Shown: piece by piece, positions 1-8,956 of the stretch
Layout of the letters: each line of letters opens with the position of its first letter
Position numbering within the stretch: position 1 is the first letter of the stretch
From: Planctomycetota bacterium
GTDB lineage: Bacteria > Planctomycetota > UBA1135
Reading direction: 5' to 3'
NCBI GenBank assembly: GCA_021776795.1
Contig: JAJFFC010000014.1
Span: 186,001-250,000, forward strand
DNA length: 64,000 nucleotides
Program-made: the position numbers and the translations under genes
Notes under the pieces: generated by a model
Database searches by the model: none
Told to the model about the DNA's origin: nothing
What the model saw: the letters and a program-made list of their open reading frames with translations, nothing else

Positions 1-80
1 GCATCGCGGTAGCTGAGAGAATCGGAGGGTTCCGAGGCAACCATGGACCACGATTGTATCGGCTCGGACGTATGATTTAG
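1..80 (+). CDS. possible 3' end of an upstream gene (partial)
   Basis: Frame 3 is open from the window edge to a TAG at 78-80. The other two forward frames stop within the first 15 bases. It would encode about 25 C-terminal residues ending RLYRLGRMI. In many bacteria uppS and cdsA precede dxr, but these residues show no recognisable CdsA signature. The fragment is too short to identify and may be chance. Confidence 0.2.
   Translation, partial: IAVAERIGGFRGNHGPRLYRLGRMI
71..76 (+). promoter_or_regulatory. -10-like box TATGAT before dxr
   Basis: TATGAT lies 8 nt before a GTG at 85 and 11 nt before the ATG at 88. No convincing -35 box sits at the usual distance. It fits the TAnnnT pattern seen before many genes in this window, which suggests a leaderless or nearly leaderless dxr transcript. 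Confidence 0.4.
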
Positions 81-87
81 AGACGTG

Positions 88-1200
88 ATGACCGCACCAC
101 GCCGCCTCATCGTGCTCGGCGCGACCGGAACTGTCGGACGCCAGGCGCTGGCCATCCTCGACGAAGCCGATTCGCCCCTGCAAGTCCAGGTTCTCGCTGC
201 CCATTCGCAGTCCGAGGAGCTGGCAGCGCTTGGCCCTGCCGATGCCCAGCGCTTCCTCACCAGCGATGTCGAGCAGCGCGAGCAGCTTCTCGAGCTCCTT
301 CGCCAAGGCGACTATGAAATCTGCCTCAATGGGGTCGTCGGCGCCGCGGGCCTGGCCTACAGCGAGGCGGTCTTGGCCGCCGGGTGCGACCTGGCCTTGG
401 CCAACAAGGAATCCTTGGTGTTGGCCGGTCAATTTTTGCTCGATCTCGCCAAAGCCAATGGCGCCCATCTCTATCCGGTCGACTCCGAGCACTCCGCCTT
501 GCAGCAATGCCTCCACGGTCGCCAGCAGTCGGACATCCGGCGCTTGTACCTCACTGCATCTGGCGGCGCCCTGCGCGACACCCCTCTCGAGCAGCTCGCC
601 GAAGTCACTCCAGAGCAGGCTCTGGCGCATCCCAATTGGGACATGGGTCCGCGCATCACGATTGATTCGGCAACCATGATGAACAAGGCCTTCGAAATGC
701 TCGAAGCGCAATGGTTGTTTGGGGTGCTCGCGACCGAAATCACGGTCCTGATTCATCGTCAATCGGTGATTCATTCCATGGTCGAGTTCCATGACGGCCA
801 GCTGTTGGCACAGCTGGGCCCCCCGGACATGCGGTTTCCTTTGCACGCCGCGCTGCATGCTCCGCAATGCATGCCTTCGCCATTGCAAGGCTTTGACCCC
901 CTACTGTTCCGCCACCTCGAACTCGATGTTCCCGACGAACAGCGCTATCCCGCCTTGGAGTTGGCGCGAGTGGCGTCGCGCCTTGGCGGAGACGCAGGTG
1001 CGGTTCTCAATGCCGCCGATGAAGAAGCCGTTGCCGCGTTCTTGAACGGCCAACTTGGCTTCCTGGAAATCACCAGCTTGTGCGCAGAAGTGCTGTCACG
1101 ATGCGGCGGCAATACGCTACCTAACTTAGCGGCGGTCGACGCCGCGGATGCTCGCGCCCGCGAAGCCTTCCACGACCTTCTCGCCCTACAACGACCATGA
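88..1200 (+). CDS. dxr: 1-deoxy-D-xylulose 5-phosphate reductoisomerase
   Basis: Dxr converts 1-deoxyxylulose 5-phosphate to methylerythritol 4-phosphate with NADPH, the committed step of the MEP isoprenoid pathway in the cytoplasm. The 370-residue product is near the usual 390. It shows the NADPH fold GATGTVGRQAL (residues 11-21), ANKESL (105-110), metal-site motif PVDSEHSAL (130-138) and the substrate-loop region NWDMGPRITIDSATMMNKAFE (around 183-203). ATG at 88 is preceded in frame by GTG at 85, so either may start. Its TGA overlaps the ATG of rseP, giving a translationally coupled pair. The dxr-rseP order is widely conserved. Confidence 0.96.
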   Translation: MTAPRRLIVLGATGTVGRQALAILDEADSPLQVQVLAAHSQSEELAALGPADAQRFLTSDVEQREQLLELLRQGDYEICLNGVVGAAGLAYSEAVLAAGCDLALANKESLVLAGQFLLDLAKANGAHLYPVDSEHSALQQCLHGRQQSDIRRLYLTASGGALRDTPLEQLAEVTPEQALAHPNWDMGPRITIDSATMMNKAFEMLEAQWLFGVLATEITVLIHRQSVIHSMVEFHDGQLLAQLGPPDMRFPLHAALHAPQCMPSPLQGFDPLLFRHLELDVPDEQRYPALELARVASRLGGDAGAVLNAADEEAVAAFLNGQLGFLEITSLCAEVLSRCGGNTLPNLAAVDAADARAREAFHDLLALQRP

Positions 1201-2978
1201 CCGCCATCCTTGCCACCATCCTCGGCATCGGCATTTTGCTGCTGATCCACGAAGCCGGCCATTATTATGCGGCACGCGCCGCCGGCATTCGCGTGGAAGT
1301 GTTCGCCCTGGGATTCGGCCCGCGCCTGTTTGGCTGGCGCCGTGGCGATACGGATTTTCGGCTCTCTCTATTACCGCTTGGTGGCTACGTCAAAGTCAGC
1401 GGCGAAGATCCCACCCGCCCCCCGCGACCGGGTGATTTGTTTGCAGCCAGTGTGCAACAGCGCTTGTTGTTCTACGCAGGTGGCATCTTGATGAACTTCG
1501 CCTTCGCCTTTTTGCTGCTACCCATTCTGTTCCTGATTGGAGTTCCCTTCGAGGCACCCATCTTGGGTTCCGTGACTCCTGGTGGAGCGGCCTGGGAAGC
1601 TGGCCTACGCTCAGGCGATCGTGTCCTGGAAGTGAAAGACCGCACGGTGCATGGCTTCCGAGATATCGCGACTTCGGTGGCCTTGGCCGAAGCCGGCGAA
1701 TCCTTGCCGATGGTGATTGTCGACGGCCAGGGAGAACAACGCGAACTCCTCGTCACTCCAGGCTTCGACCAGGAGCGTGGCTTTCCCCAACTCGGCATTG
1801 GCCCCCTGTTCGATCTGATGGCAGTCCCGGACAGTCCACTGGACCAGGCTCTGCCCAAGGGGGCGGCGCTGACTTCCGTCAATGGCGTGGACGTCGAGCA
1901 AACGCTCACGGTCAAGCTGCTGCTCGATGGCGCACTCGAACAAGAGCAAAGCCTGCGCTTGGGCTATGCCTTAGGCGAGGCAGATGAAGCCTTTGTCGAT
2001 TGGTCTCCCAAGCCGGTGGACACCGCCTTGTTGCCCAAACAACTCGGCGTCTTGCAAATGACCCGCGTCGTTGCGGCAGTTCGCCCTCCCTTGGATCAAA
2101 AACTTGCCGTGGGCGAAGTCATCCTTCGCGTTGGCGGACAACCGGTTCGTAAGTTGGCCGATGTCCTATTGGCCGCACAGGACCAAGGGTTACCCGAGCT
2201 TCTCGTCCAAGGCCTAGATGGCAACGTTCGCACCATTCCGGCGCACCCAGAACTCAACCTTGCCGCAGTGGCCGCGAGCCTCGCCTTAGAGGCCGGGCCA
2301 GAAGCGCCCTACGCCATACGCGCTGGTGGCGCCGCAGCCCTGGCGGGTATGCAGGATGGCGACCAAATCTTGCGCGTCGACAACCAAGCCATCAATACCC
2401 TCGACGATTTGCGCGAAGTCGTCGCTGCCAATGCCGCGCTGGAAACGGCCAAGCCACTTGATTTACTGCTGGCCCGTGAGGGCAGCGAAGAGGCGGTGCG
2501 CCTGGAACTCACGCTCGCACCGGTGCCGGCCTACGACTACAGCCTGGCCTTCCGCCTGCGCGAAGAGACCGTGCGCTCCACCAATCCGCTGACTGCCATT
2601 GGCATGGGCCTCAAAGAAGCAAAAGCGATGGTCGGCGATGTCATGCTCACCATGCAGCGCATGGTCACGGGGGAAATCGATCGCCGCAATATGGGTGGCA
2701 TCATTTCTATCGGTCAAATCACCCACAGCATGGCCAATGCAGGCCTCATCCCCTTGCTGTTTTTCTTGTGCCTGATTTCGGTCAACTTGGGCGTGCTCAA
2801 CTTGTTGCCCATCCCGGCACTCGACGGTGGCCACATCCTGTTTGCGCTGATTGAACTGGTGCGGCGCAAACCAGTCAGCATGCACATTCAAGCTGGCTTC
2901 CAAGTCATCGGCGTCTTTGTGGTCCTAGCCCTGATTCTGTTTGTGACCACCATGGACATCCAACGACTGATGTCCTGA
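1197..2978 (+). CDS. rseP: RseP-type site-2 intramembrane metalloprotease
   Basis: This is a zinc protease of the M50/RIP family that cuts transmembrane helices, classically anti-sigma factors or signal-peptide remnants. HEAGH at residues 18-22 lies in the first membrane helix. The C-terminal motif NLLPIPALDGGH carries the third zinc ligand region in the last helices. The middle holds several PDZ-like segments (for example GGAAWEAGLRSGDRV and GGAAALAGMQDGDQI), making it 593 residues against about 450 in E. coli. The ATG overlaps the dxr stop. A membrane anti-sigma candidate at 8.1-9.0 kb is a conceivable substrate, but nothing here shows that. Confidence 0.94.
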   Translation: MTAILATILGIGILLLIHEAGHYYAARAAGIRVEVFALGFGPRLFGWRRGDTDFRLSLLPLGGYVKVSGEDPTRPPRPGDLFAASVQQRLLFYAGGILMNFAFAFLLLPILFLIGVPFEAPILGSVTPGGAAWEAGLRSGDRVLEVKDRTVHGFRDIATSVALAEAGESLPMVIVDGQGEQRELLVTPGFDQERGFPQLGIGPLFDLMAVPDSPLDQALPKGAALTSVNGVDVEQTLTVKLLLDGALEQEQSLRLGYALGEADEAFVDWSPKPVDTALLPKQLGVLQMTRVVAAVRPPLDQKLAVGEVILRVGGQPVRKLADVLLAAQDQGLPELLVQGLDGNVRTIPAHPELNLAAVAASLALEAGPEAPYAIRAGGAAALAGMQDGDQILRVDNQAINTLDDLREVVAANAALETAKPLDLLLAREGSEEAVRLELTLAPVPAYDYSLAFRLREETVRSTNPLTAIGMGLKEAKAMVGDVMLTMQRMVTGEIDRRNMGGIISIGQITHSMANAGLIPLLFFLCLISVNLGVLNLLPIPALDGGHILFALIELVRRKPVSMHIQAGFQVIGVFVVLALILFVTTMDIQRLMS

Positions 2979-2979
2979 C

Positions 2980-3855
2980 ATGGCTTTCGCTGCTCTACTC
3001 CGCATCGCCCTGCTGCCCACAATCTTGTGGGATTTCCTGATTGGCGCCCGCCTTGCAGGCATGTGGCGCTTCGAGAACGACGTCCTTGCCCTTGCTGCAT
3101 TGTTGTGTTTCTATCACGGCGGCATGGTGCTGAATGATTGGCGCGATCTTCGCCAGGACCGTGCCCACGGTCGCAAACGCCCGCTCGCGGACGGTCGCAT
3201 TCCGCCGCTGGTGGGCCTCGTGCTTGGCCTAGGTCTGATCGCCACGGGCTATTACTGCAGCACCCTCGTCAGCCCCGAACTGGCCGCTGCCGCGCCATGG
3301 CTTGCCGGCATTATCTTGCTCTACGATTTCAGTTCTGGAGTCGTTCGCCAAATGGCGGGCCCGTGGCTGTTAGCGATTGCCCGTGCGCTCTCCCTTGCTT
3401 GGCCCATGATTGCCGTGTTTGGCCTCAATGCCACCTTCACCCCCAGCAGCTTCACTCCCTTTGCCTGCTACGGAATTTTCTTCCTATCGATTTCACGAAT
3501 TGCGCAGAAAGAAGAAGAAGGCATCTTGGGCATGCGGGCCCTGGCTTTCCTTTCCGCCGCGGCATTAAGTCCTTTGGTGCTTGCCTATGGCAGCGGAGTG
3601 CAGTGGTGGTTCTTGCTGCCGTGGGTGCTTTTTGCCGCTTGGCTCATCCCTCCAGGCTGGCGCATCCGCCACGAGGTTTGGGAACCACATCAGGTGCAGG
3701 CCATCGTGCGTCACTCGTTGTCTTCGGCACCCTTGATTCTTGCGGTGTGCTTAGTGGCCGCGATGCAACGCCCGCAAGACATGATCCTGGCGCTCGCCGC
3801 ACCACTGATCATGATGCTTGTTCGGCAACTAGCCCGAGCCTTCCCACCGGAATAG
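2980..3855 (+). CDS. UbiA-family prenyltransferase-like membrane protein
   Basis: UbiA-family enzymes attach a polyprenyl chain to an aromatic or other acceptor inside the membrane. The sequence has the Mg-diphosphate motif NDWRDLRQDRAHGRKRPLADG (about residues 51-71), which matches the family's NDxxDxxxDRxxxRPL pattern, and about eight hydrophobic helices over 291 residues. The family's second Asp-rich motif is not obvious: the region after LLYDFSSGVVRQMAGPW has only one Asp. The acceptor is therefore unknown. It starts 1 nt after rseP, in an operon with dxr. Menaquinone, heme or other lipid synthesis are all possible. Confidence 0.75.
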   Translation: MAFAALLRIALLPTILWDFLIGARLAGMWRFENDVLALAALLCFYHGGMVLNDWRDLRQDRAHGRKRPLADGRIPPLVGLVLGLGLIATGYYCSTLVSPELAAAAPWLAGIILLYDFSSGVVRQMAGPWLLAIARALSLAWPMIAVFGLNATFTPSSFTPFACYGIFFLSISRIAQKEEEGILGMRALAFLSAAALSPLVLAYGSGVQWWFLLPWVLFAAWLIPPGWRIRHEVWEPHQVQAIVRHSLSSAPLILAVCLVAAMQRPQDMILALAAPLIMMLVRQLARAFPPE

Positions 3856-3857
3856 GC

Positions 3858-5516
3858 TTAGTAGTACCGCCACAGCGTCGACTCGATGTAGCGACGCACA
3901 TCAATGCGTTTACTGGTGGCCAACATCTTGCTCAAGATGTCGTAACCCTCGGCACGGTAAATCAAGGGAATGGCATCAATCAGGATGCGCCGCACCGCAT
4001 CATTGAGTTCCAAGTTTTCCGCGAGTTCGCGCAGAAAGGCATCGGCCCGGGCATCTTGAACATGCCGACCAAGGCCAGGCAGCACCAAGGAAGCGCGACC
4101 TGCTGAAGGATTGCTCTGGTAAAACTCCAACAACAAGGGAACGGCGATTCCCGTTTGGAAGTTGGCTAAAACCGTGGCAGCACTTTGGCGCAAGCCGACG
4201 TCGACGGTTTCGTCTTGCGCGATTTGTTGCAGAAAGGTCGCGGCTTCTGGGCGTCCGGAAACGGCAAGGGCACGCACCAAATCGACATGATGAGCTCCCT
4301 CGGTTCGCGCCCAAAGGTCAATCATGATGTTGGCCACACGCTCGTCCGCAAACTCAGGTCGACTCAATATCCGCAGTGCCTCTCCAGAGCCTCGGCCTGT
4401 GGGGAAGGATTGCAATTGACGGAGATTGGCATTCAAGCGTTCGCCTTGTCCGCGCTCCACCAGGCCAGCAAGAGCATTCAATCGTAGAGACTCGTCCTCG
4501 CCATGCTCGGCGAAGTGATCGAGGACATCTAGGCCCACACCTGCAGCAATGGCCTCAGGCCGGCGCAACAAAGCCACCACCGCCAACTGCATCTTCGGCA
4601 CCGTGGATGTTTCCTGAGACAGGACTGACTCCCAATCGCCAAGCTCGCCCAACAGTTGCAGCGCCAGTTCACGAGTTCCCGCCGAGGGATAGTCTTCCTG
4701 GTTCAAAAAGGGGCGCAACTGTTCCACTAAATCGCGGTCGCCAAAGCGAATCCGCGCACCCATGCTTTGCACTTGCTGGAAGGGTGGCAGCAATTCTTTC
4801 AGGCCAGCGAGCACAGTCGGGGTGCGCTCGTCCTCACACAACAGCAAGGCAGAAAAAGCTTTGTCACCAGCAAAGGCAGTGGGGTCCTGCGCAATCCACT
4901 TGCGCGTCTCTTGTTCCAGGTAGGCCAGGGCAACTGGCCCACCAGCCTCGGCGATGGCACGCAACGCAGCCTCGCGCGGAGCGGACTCATTTTCGAAGGA
5001 TAGGCGCTCCAAAATGCTGGGCACCATGTCCTGATTGCCGAGGCGAATCAATGCTTCATAGGAAGCCGTACGAACCACAGGCGGCGGATTCTGATCAAGG
5101 ACTCTAAGCAACAACGGAACTTGGTCGGAGGAACCGCATGCACCCAACACTTCGCACAGGCTGACGAGGTAGCCCATCGCGCCACTCCGACTCATATTCG
5201 CTTCCAGTTCCGTCACCAACACCGGGACCGCAGGCGCACCCATTTTCGCCAGCTGCTCCTTGGCAAAGTCCAGGCCATCTTTGCTGCCACGGCGCAAATG
5301 CTCGACCCACCGCGTCGCCCAATCCTCTTTACTGGGCTGGCCGTCGGCCGGAGGTGTGTAGGCATGGAGATTCTCTGGGGCCAGAGTAAACACACTCGCC
5401 TCGCCCTGCTGCTCTCCCATTCCATTCGGAACTTGGGTGGAATTGGGCTCCTCTCCGCCGCAAGCAAGCAAGGGCAGGGTGATGAGGAGCAAAAAGGGGT
5501 AGAATGTGGGCTTCAT
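3858..5516 (-). CDS. HEAT-repeat lipoprotein
   Basis: The predicted protein of 552 residues begins MKPTFYPFLLLITLPLLACGG, a lipoprotein signal with lipobox LLAC, so it should be anchored in the outer or inner membrane. The rest is alpha-helical with repeated HEAT-like units (for example VVRTASYEALIRLGNQDMVPSIL and REAALRAIAEAGGPVALAYL). These are scaffolds for protein contacts and no catalytic residues are visible. A longer reading from 5615 would bury the signal, so I chose the ATG at 5514-5516. That ATG shares CATG with the dusB start on the other strand. Partner unknown. Confidence 0.85.
   Translation of the reverse strand: MKPTFYPFLLLITLPLLACGGEEPNSTQVPNGMGEQQGEASVFTLAPENLHAYTPPADGQPSKEDWATRWVEHLRRGSKDGLDFAKEQLAKMGAPAVPVLVTELEANMSRSGAMGYLVSLCEVLGACGSSDQVPLLLRVLDQNPPPVVRTASYEALIRLGNQDMVPSILERLSFENESAPREAALRAIAEAGGPVALAYLEQETRKWIAQDPTAFAGDKAFSALLLCEDERTPTVLAGLKELLPPFQQVQSMGARIRFGDRDLVEQLRPFLNQEDYPSAGTRELALQLLGELGDWESVLSQETSTVPKMQLAVVALLRRPEAIAAGVGLDVLDHFAEHGEDESLRLNALAGLVERGQGERLNANLRQLQSFPTGRGSGEALRILSRPEFADERVANIMIDLWARTEGAHHVDLVRALAVSGRPEAATFLQQIAQDETVDVGLRQSAATVLANFQTGIAVPLLLEFYQSNPSAGRASLVLPGLGRHVQDARADAFLRELAENLELNDAVRRILIDAIPLIYRAEGYDILSKMLATSKRIDVRRYIESTLWRYY
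5500..5505 (+). promoter_or_regulatory. -10-like box TAGAAT before dusB
   Basis: TAGAAT lies 9 nt before the dusB ATG, inside the first codons of the opposite HEAT lipoprotein gene. There is no clear -35 box. The dusB promoter therefore probably lies within the divergent coding sequence. Confidence 0.4.
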
Positions 5517-6582
5517 GAGTGGCAAAGCCTTGGGGAAGACCGGACTCGGGTACAACATCGGACCATATCGTTTCGAGCATGGTCTGTCGTTGGCGCCGAT
5601 GGCCGGAAACACCAACTTGGCTTATCGTCGACTCTGTCGCAAATTCGGTGCCGAGCTGACGACGACGGAAATGGTCTCCTCGCAGGCCCTGCATTTCAAT
5701 GACGAAAAATCCCTAGGCTACCTGGAGAAGGGCCATGAGGAACTTCCGGTGGCAGCGCAAATCTTCGGCGCCAAGCCAGAAATCTTAGCCTCTGCCGCGC
5801 AAAAGGTTGCGGCGAAGGGCTTTCACATCTTGGACCTCAATGTGGGCTGTCCAGTGCCTAAAATCACCGGCTGCGGCGGTGGCAGTGCCCTGTTACGCGA
5901 ACCAGAGCTTGCCGCGGACTGCATTCAAGCCATGGTCGAGGCCGTGGATATCCCGGTGACCATTAAAATTCGCGCCGGTTGGGACGACGCTGACAAGTGC
6001 GCCCCCAGCTTTTCCGCGCGCATGGCCGAGGTTGGCGCCATGGCAGTGACCGTGCATGGTCGCACACGTGAACAGAAGTATCAGGGTCATGCCGACCTCG
6101 ATCTGATTCGCCGCGTGGCCGAAGCCGTGGATATCCCGGTCATTGGCAATGGCGATGTCACCGATATTGCGAGCGCCCAGGCCATGGCAGATACCGGTGT
6201 CGACGGCATCGCCATTGGGCGCGGCGCCCTAGGCCAGCCGTGGATCTTCCGCGATTTGCATGCCTACTTCCGTGGCGAGGAGCTGCCGCCATCTCCCACC
6301 CTGGAACAGCGCGCCCAGCTTTTGCTGGAACTCGGCATCGGTGTCGCCGAACTCTATGGTGAACACCGCGGCATGCGCATCATGCGCCGCCTCGCTTCGG
6401 ACTTTTTCCGAGGACTGCCGGGCGCACCGAAGATGCGCCAAGCGAGCAACCGCTTGGAATCGCTCGCGGATTTAGAGCAACTCGCTAGCGGGATTCGCCG
6501 CCCGGGCGGTACTGATCCAGGTCTGCCAAGTCCGGACGCGAGCCTTCCCAGTCCAGGCCGCGCACCAAGTTCAGCCGGGTAA
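5515..6582 (+). CDS. dusB: tRNA-dihydrouridine synthase (DusB-type)
   Basis: Dus enzymes reduce uridine to dihydrouridine in tRNA using FMN and NADPH. Family motifs visible are LAPMAGNTNLAYR near the start, the NVGCP motif with its catalytic Cys (DLNVGCPVPKITGCGGG), KIRAGWDD, VHGRTREQKYQG, VIGNGDVTD and the FMN-phosphate motif GIAIGRGALGQPW. The last about 32 residues, rich in Pro and Ser, overlap the convergent TolC-like gene by 98 bp and do not resemble a family C-terminus. The ATG at 5515 overlaps the start codon of the divergent gene. A GTG at 5506 is an alternative start. Confidence 0.93.
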   Translation: MSGKALGKTGLGYNIGPYRFEHGLSLAPMAGNTNLAYRRLCRKFGAELTTTEMVSSQALHFNDEKSLGYLEKGHEELPVAAQIFGAKPEILASAAQKVAAKGFHILDLNVGCPVPKITGCGGGSALLREPELAADCIQAMVEAVDIPVTIKIRAGWDDADKCAPSFSARMAEVGAMAVTVHGRTREQKYQGHADLDLIRRVAEAVDIPVIGNGDVTDIASAQAMADTGVDGIAIGRGALGQPWIFRDLHAYFRGEELPPSPTLEQRAQLLLELGIGVAELYGEHRGMRIMRRLASDFFRGLPGAPKMRQASNRLESLADLEQLASGIRRPGGTDPGLPSPDASLPSPGRAPSSAG

Positions 6583-8050
6583 GCGCCTTCGCGTAATCGC
6601 TCTGCGCACGCGCGGCACTACTGCTGGCCGAAGCTAGGTCGGTCTGGAACTGCAGGACCTGAAAGTTGGTCGAGGCGCCTTCGCGCAAGCGCAATTGCTC
6701 CGCTTCGAGTTGGCGCAAGGCCACACTTTGCGCACTCGCCGTCACCGCAACGCGTTCGGCGTTGTAGTCGACATTACGTACCGCTTCGCGGACCTCGTTG
6801 GCGATTTCATTTTCGCGGTCGCGCAGCAAACGCTTCGACAACTGCAAGTTGTAGCGGGTGCGAATCTCAGCGCCTTCAAACTGGTTGTTGCCCAAAGGCA
6901 ACTCAAAAATCAAACCCAAGGTATAGCCAGGGAAATCGCGGTCGCCCAGGGCGCTAAAGGCTTCTCCCAATTGTTGATCCTGCGTGTAGTAACTTCCACT
7001 TGCGGTAAAATCCAACTTCGGCTGGGTGCCTTTCTTGGCCACGTCCCAATCCAACTGCGCCGAGGCCACGTCAATCCGCAACTGACGAAGGTCCGCGCGG
7101 TATTCGCGGGCATCGGCAAAGGCTTGGCGCCAATCCAAATCTTGCGCTTGGGGCACAGGAGGCTCAGATCTAGGGCGCAGTGACAGCTCCCATTCGTTGC
7201 CATCGGCCAAGCCGTAAAGCAAAACGCGCAATTGGTCTTCGGCGCTATCCACAGCTTTGGCCGCGGTCAGCAAACTATCGGTCCTGGTGGCGATGTCAGC
7301 TTCGGTTTGCACGACCTCGACTTCGGCAACGGAACCAACCCGAAACTTTGCCTCGGTCAATTCGCGGAGTTCATCGGCCAAGGCCAAAGAACGGCGCTTT
7401 ACTTCTAAGTCTGCAATCGCAAAAGACAAGTCCCAGTAGGCGTCGACGGCGGCTTGCACCACTTCGACATTGGCAAAGCGCACGCCAGCGAGCTCGCGGT
7501 CAGAACGGTAACCAGCCGACTGTAAAGCCTGTGTGGCACTCAAGCTCCAGGCACCCCGCAACAAGGGCTGGGTATATTCCAACGTAGTGGAAACATTGGA
7601 TTCCGGCGCAGCCAAAAAGTTCCATTCGTTGTAGTCCTCATTAATGCGAAAGCTCAAACTACCGCCTGTCGTGAGGGCCTTGCGGATCCCTTGGGTGGCG
7701 GCGATTCCGGTCTGCTCGGTGTTACCAAAGGAGCTAAAGAAGCCACTTGCTGGCTGTTCTAAGTAAGAATAGGTGAGGTCGGCAAACAGCACCGGGTCGA
7801 AAGCGCCATCGGCTTCGAGAATGTCTCCACTAGCTGCCAAGCTGCGCAGGCGCGCCTGTTCAATCGCGGGACCGCTTTCCGAAGCGAGGCTGACGACATC
7901 TTCCAGCGTCAAGCCCACAATCTGCGAGGTTGTTGGGGCAGCATCGGGAGCTGGCTCCTGAGCAGCCAAAGAAGTGGAAGCTGCTGGAAGCAGAAATAGG
8001 GTTAGCGTGAGGGGGGAAAACATCCGTGTGCGTGGCTCAGTAAGACTCAT
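6485..8050 (-). CDS. TolC-family outer membrane efflux protein
   Basis: TolC-family proteins form the outer-membrane channel of efflux pumps and type I secretion systems. The 521-residue product has an N-terminal signal ending near SLAAQ, then alternating beta and long helical coiled-coil segments typical of the family. Its opening GLTLEDVVSLASESGPAIEQAR corresponds to the family's LtLeeavelALenNp start, and a second copy of the hairpin appears toward the C-terminus (VALRQLEAEQLRLREGAST). No RND pump or adaptor gene is adjacent. It follows the sigma/anti-sigma pair by 69 nt on the same strand, so it may belong to that regulon. Its 3' end overlaps dusB. Confidence 0.85.
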   Translation of the reverse strand: MSLTEPRTRMFSPLTLTLFLLPAASTSLAAQEPAPDAAPTTSQIVGLTLEDVVSLASESGPAIEQARLRSLAASGDILEADGAFDPVLFADLTYSYLEQPASGFFSSFGNTEQTGIAATQGIRKALTTGGSLSFRINEDYNEWNFLAAPESNVSTTLEYTQPLLRGAWSLSATQALQSAGYRSDRELAGVRFANVEVVQAAVDAYWDLSFAIADLEVKRRSLALADELRELTEAKFRVGSVAEVEVVQTEADIATRTDSLLTAAKAVDSAEDQLRVLLYGLADGNEWELSLRPRSEPPVPQAQDLDWRQAFADAREYRADLRQLRIDVASAQLDWDVAKKGTQPKLDFTASGSYYTQDQQLGEAFSALGDRDFPGYTLGLIFELPLGNNQFEGAEIRTRYNLQLSKRLLRDRENEIANEVREAVRNVDYNAERVAVTASAQSVALRQLEAEQLRLREGASTNFQVLQFQTDLASASSSAARAQSDYAKALTRLNLVRGLDWEGSRPDLADLDQYRPGGESR

Positions 8051-8119
8051 CTTACGTGCCTCGCCAAAGGATGTTAGCTCAGGCCCATTGGCCCAAGCAA
8101 AGTCTACCCCTTTGCTGGC

Positions 8120-8956
8120 TTATGGACGGAAAGGCGCCTTGGCCCAACCCTGTTCTGGGCCAGCAAGGCGGGTGCCATCGGCCACCCAAATCCATGCTGC
8201 TACGCCTGCCGGCACCGGGGCGCCATCGGACAGGGTTTGCCGCAGCTCCTGTGCTCGCACAAAGAGTGCGGTTTCTGGCACATCAAGGGACCCCGTTGAG
8301 CAGCGCTGGAGGAAGGCATTCCAGAGATCTTGCTCCGAGGCTTGGTCCCAGTCCGCATCAGGCAAGAGTTCTGCTCTGTCGAGCAAACGCTTCGCTCTTG
8401 CTTCCAGGCTCACCTGGAGGTCGCCGCGCTGCGAAGCTGCCTGCCAGCGTTGACTGGCCAATGCCAAGCGATTCGAGCGACTGAGGGCCTCGAGGGCGGC
8501 GGGACTCCAAGCAAATTCTTGTTCCTCGCCAAAAGGCGGATGCACGCCATGAAAGGATTCGGAGCTGTCCCCTAGATTGGGACTCTCTTCGAGCGATTCT
8601 TGATGGCGTTCCGGCAAGTCCGGAATCGCGGGGTCAAAACCGAGGGTGAAGGCCTCTTGCTTGGGCCCCACCATCAGACTGAACACCGCACTCACCGGCG
8701 CGGCGACCACGGCAATCAGCAGCAAGGAAGCCGCCACCCGCATCCACGGGTTCTTCTCCATGCTCAGGCGCAAGGTCCAATGTGCGACCCCATGCTGGTC
8801 TTGCGACCAAATGCGCTGATGCAACTTCTCTTGCCATCCACTCGAAAACTTGGGTTCAGGATGCGCGTCATGGAGCTCCTTGGCAAGTGCATCCAACTGC
8901 GCTTGCTCCTGTGCGGAGAGCGGGTGGGAATCTTGCGGGGGGCCTTCCATGGTCAT
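8120..8956 (-). CDS. probable membrane anti-sigma factor
   Basis: The ATG overlaps the TGA of the ECF sigma gene (ATGA), the usual layout for a cognate anti-sigma factor. The 278-residue product has a soluble N-terminal region of about 70 residues, one membrane helix (about 72-97, WMRVAASLLLIAVVAAPVSA) and a C-terminal domain of about 180 residues outside. The zinc-binding HxxxCxxC motif of ZAS anti-sigmas is absent. The role is inferred from position and topology, as I recognise no family signature. RseP at 1.2-3.0 kb could in principle process it. Confidence 0.65.
   Translation of the reverse strand: MTMEGPPQDSHPLSAQEQAQLDALAKELHDAHPEPKFSSGWQEKLHQRIWSQDQHGVAHWTLRLSMEKNPWMRVAASLLLIAVVAAPVSAVFSLMVGPKQEAFTLGFDPAIPDLPERHQESLEESPNLGDSSESFHGVHPPFGEEQEFAWSPAALEALSRSNRLALASQRWQAASQRGDLQVSLEARAKRLLDRAELLPDADWDQASEQDLWNAFLQRCSTGSLDVPETALFVRAQELRQTLSDGAPVPAGVAAWIWVADGTRLAGPEQGWAKAPFRP

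Noticed and set aside
48..59. -35 box (TTGTAT) before dxr
   Set aside because: The spacing to TATGAT is 11 nt, too short for a sigma-70 promoter.
4376..5107. Plus-strand open frame within the HEAT lipoprotein gene
   Set aside because: It lies wholly over a gene with clear HEAT repeats and reads as Arg/Pro-rich shadow.
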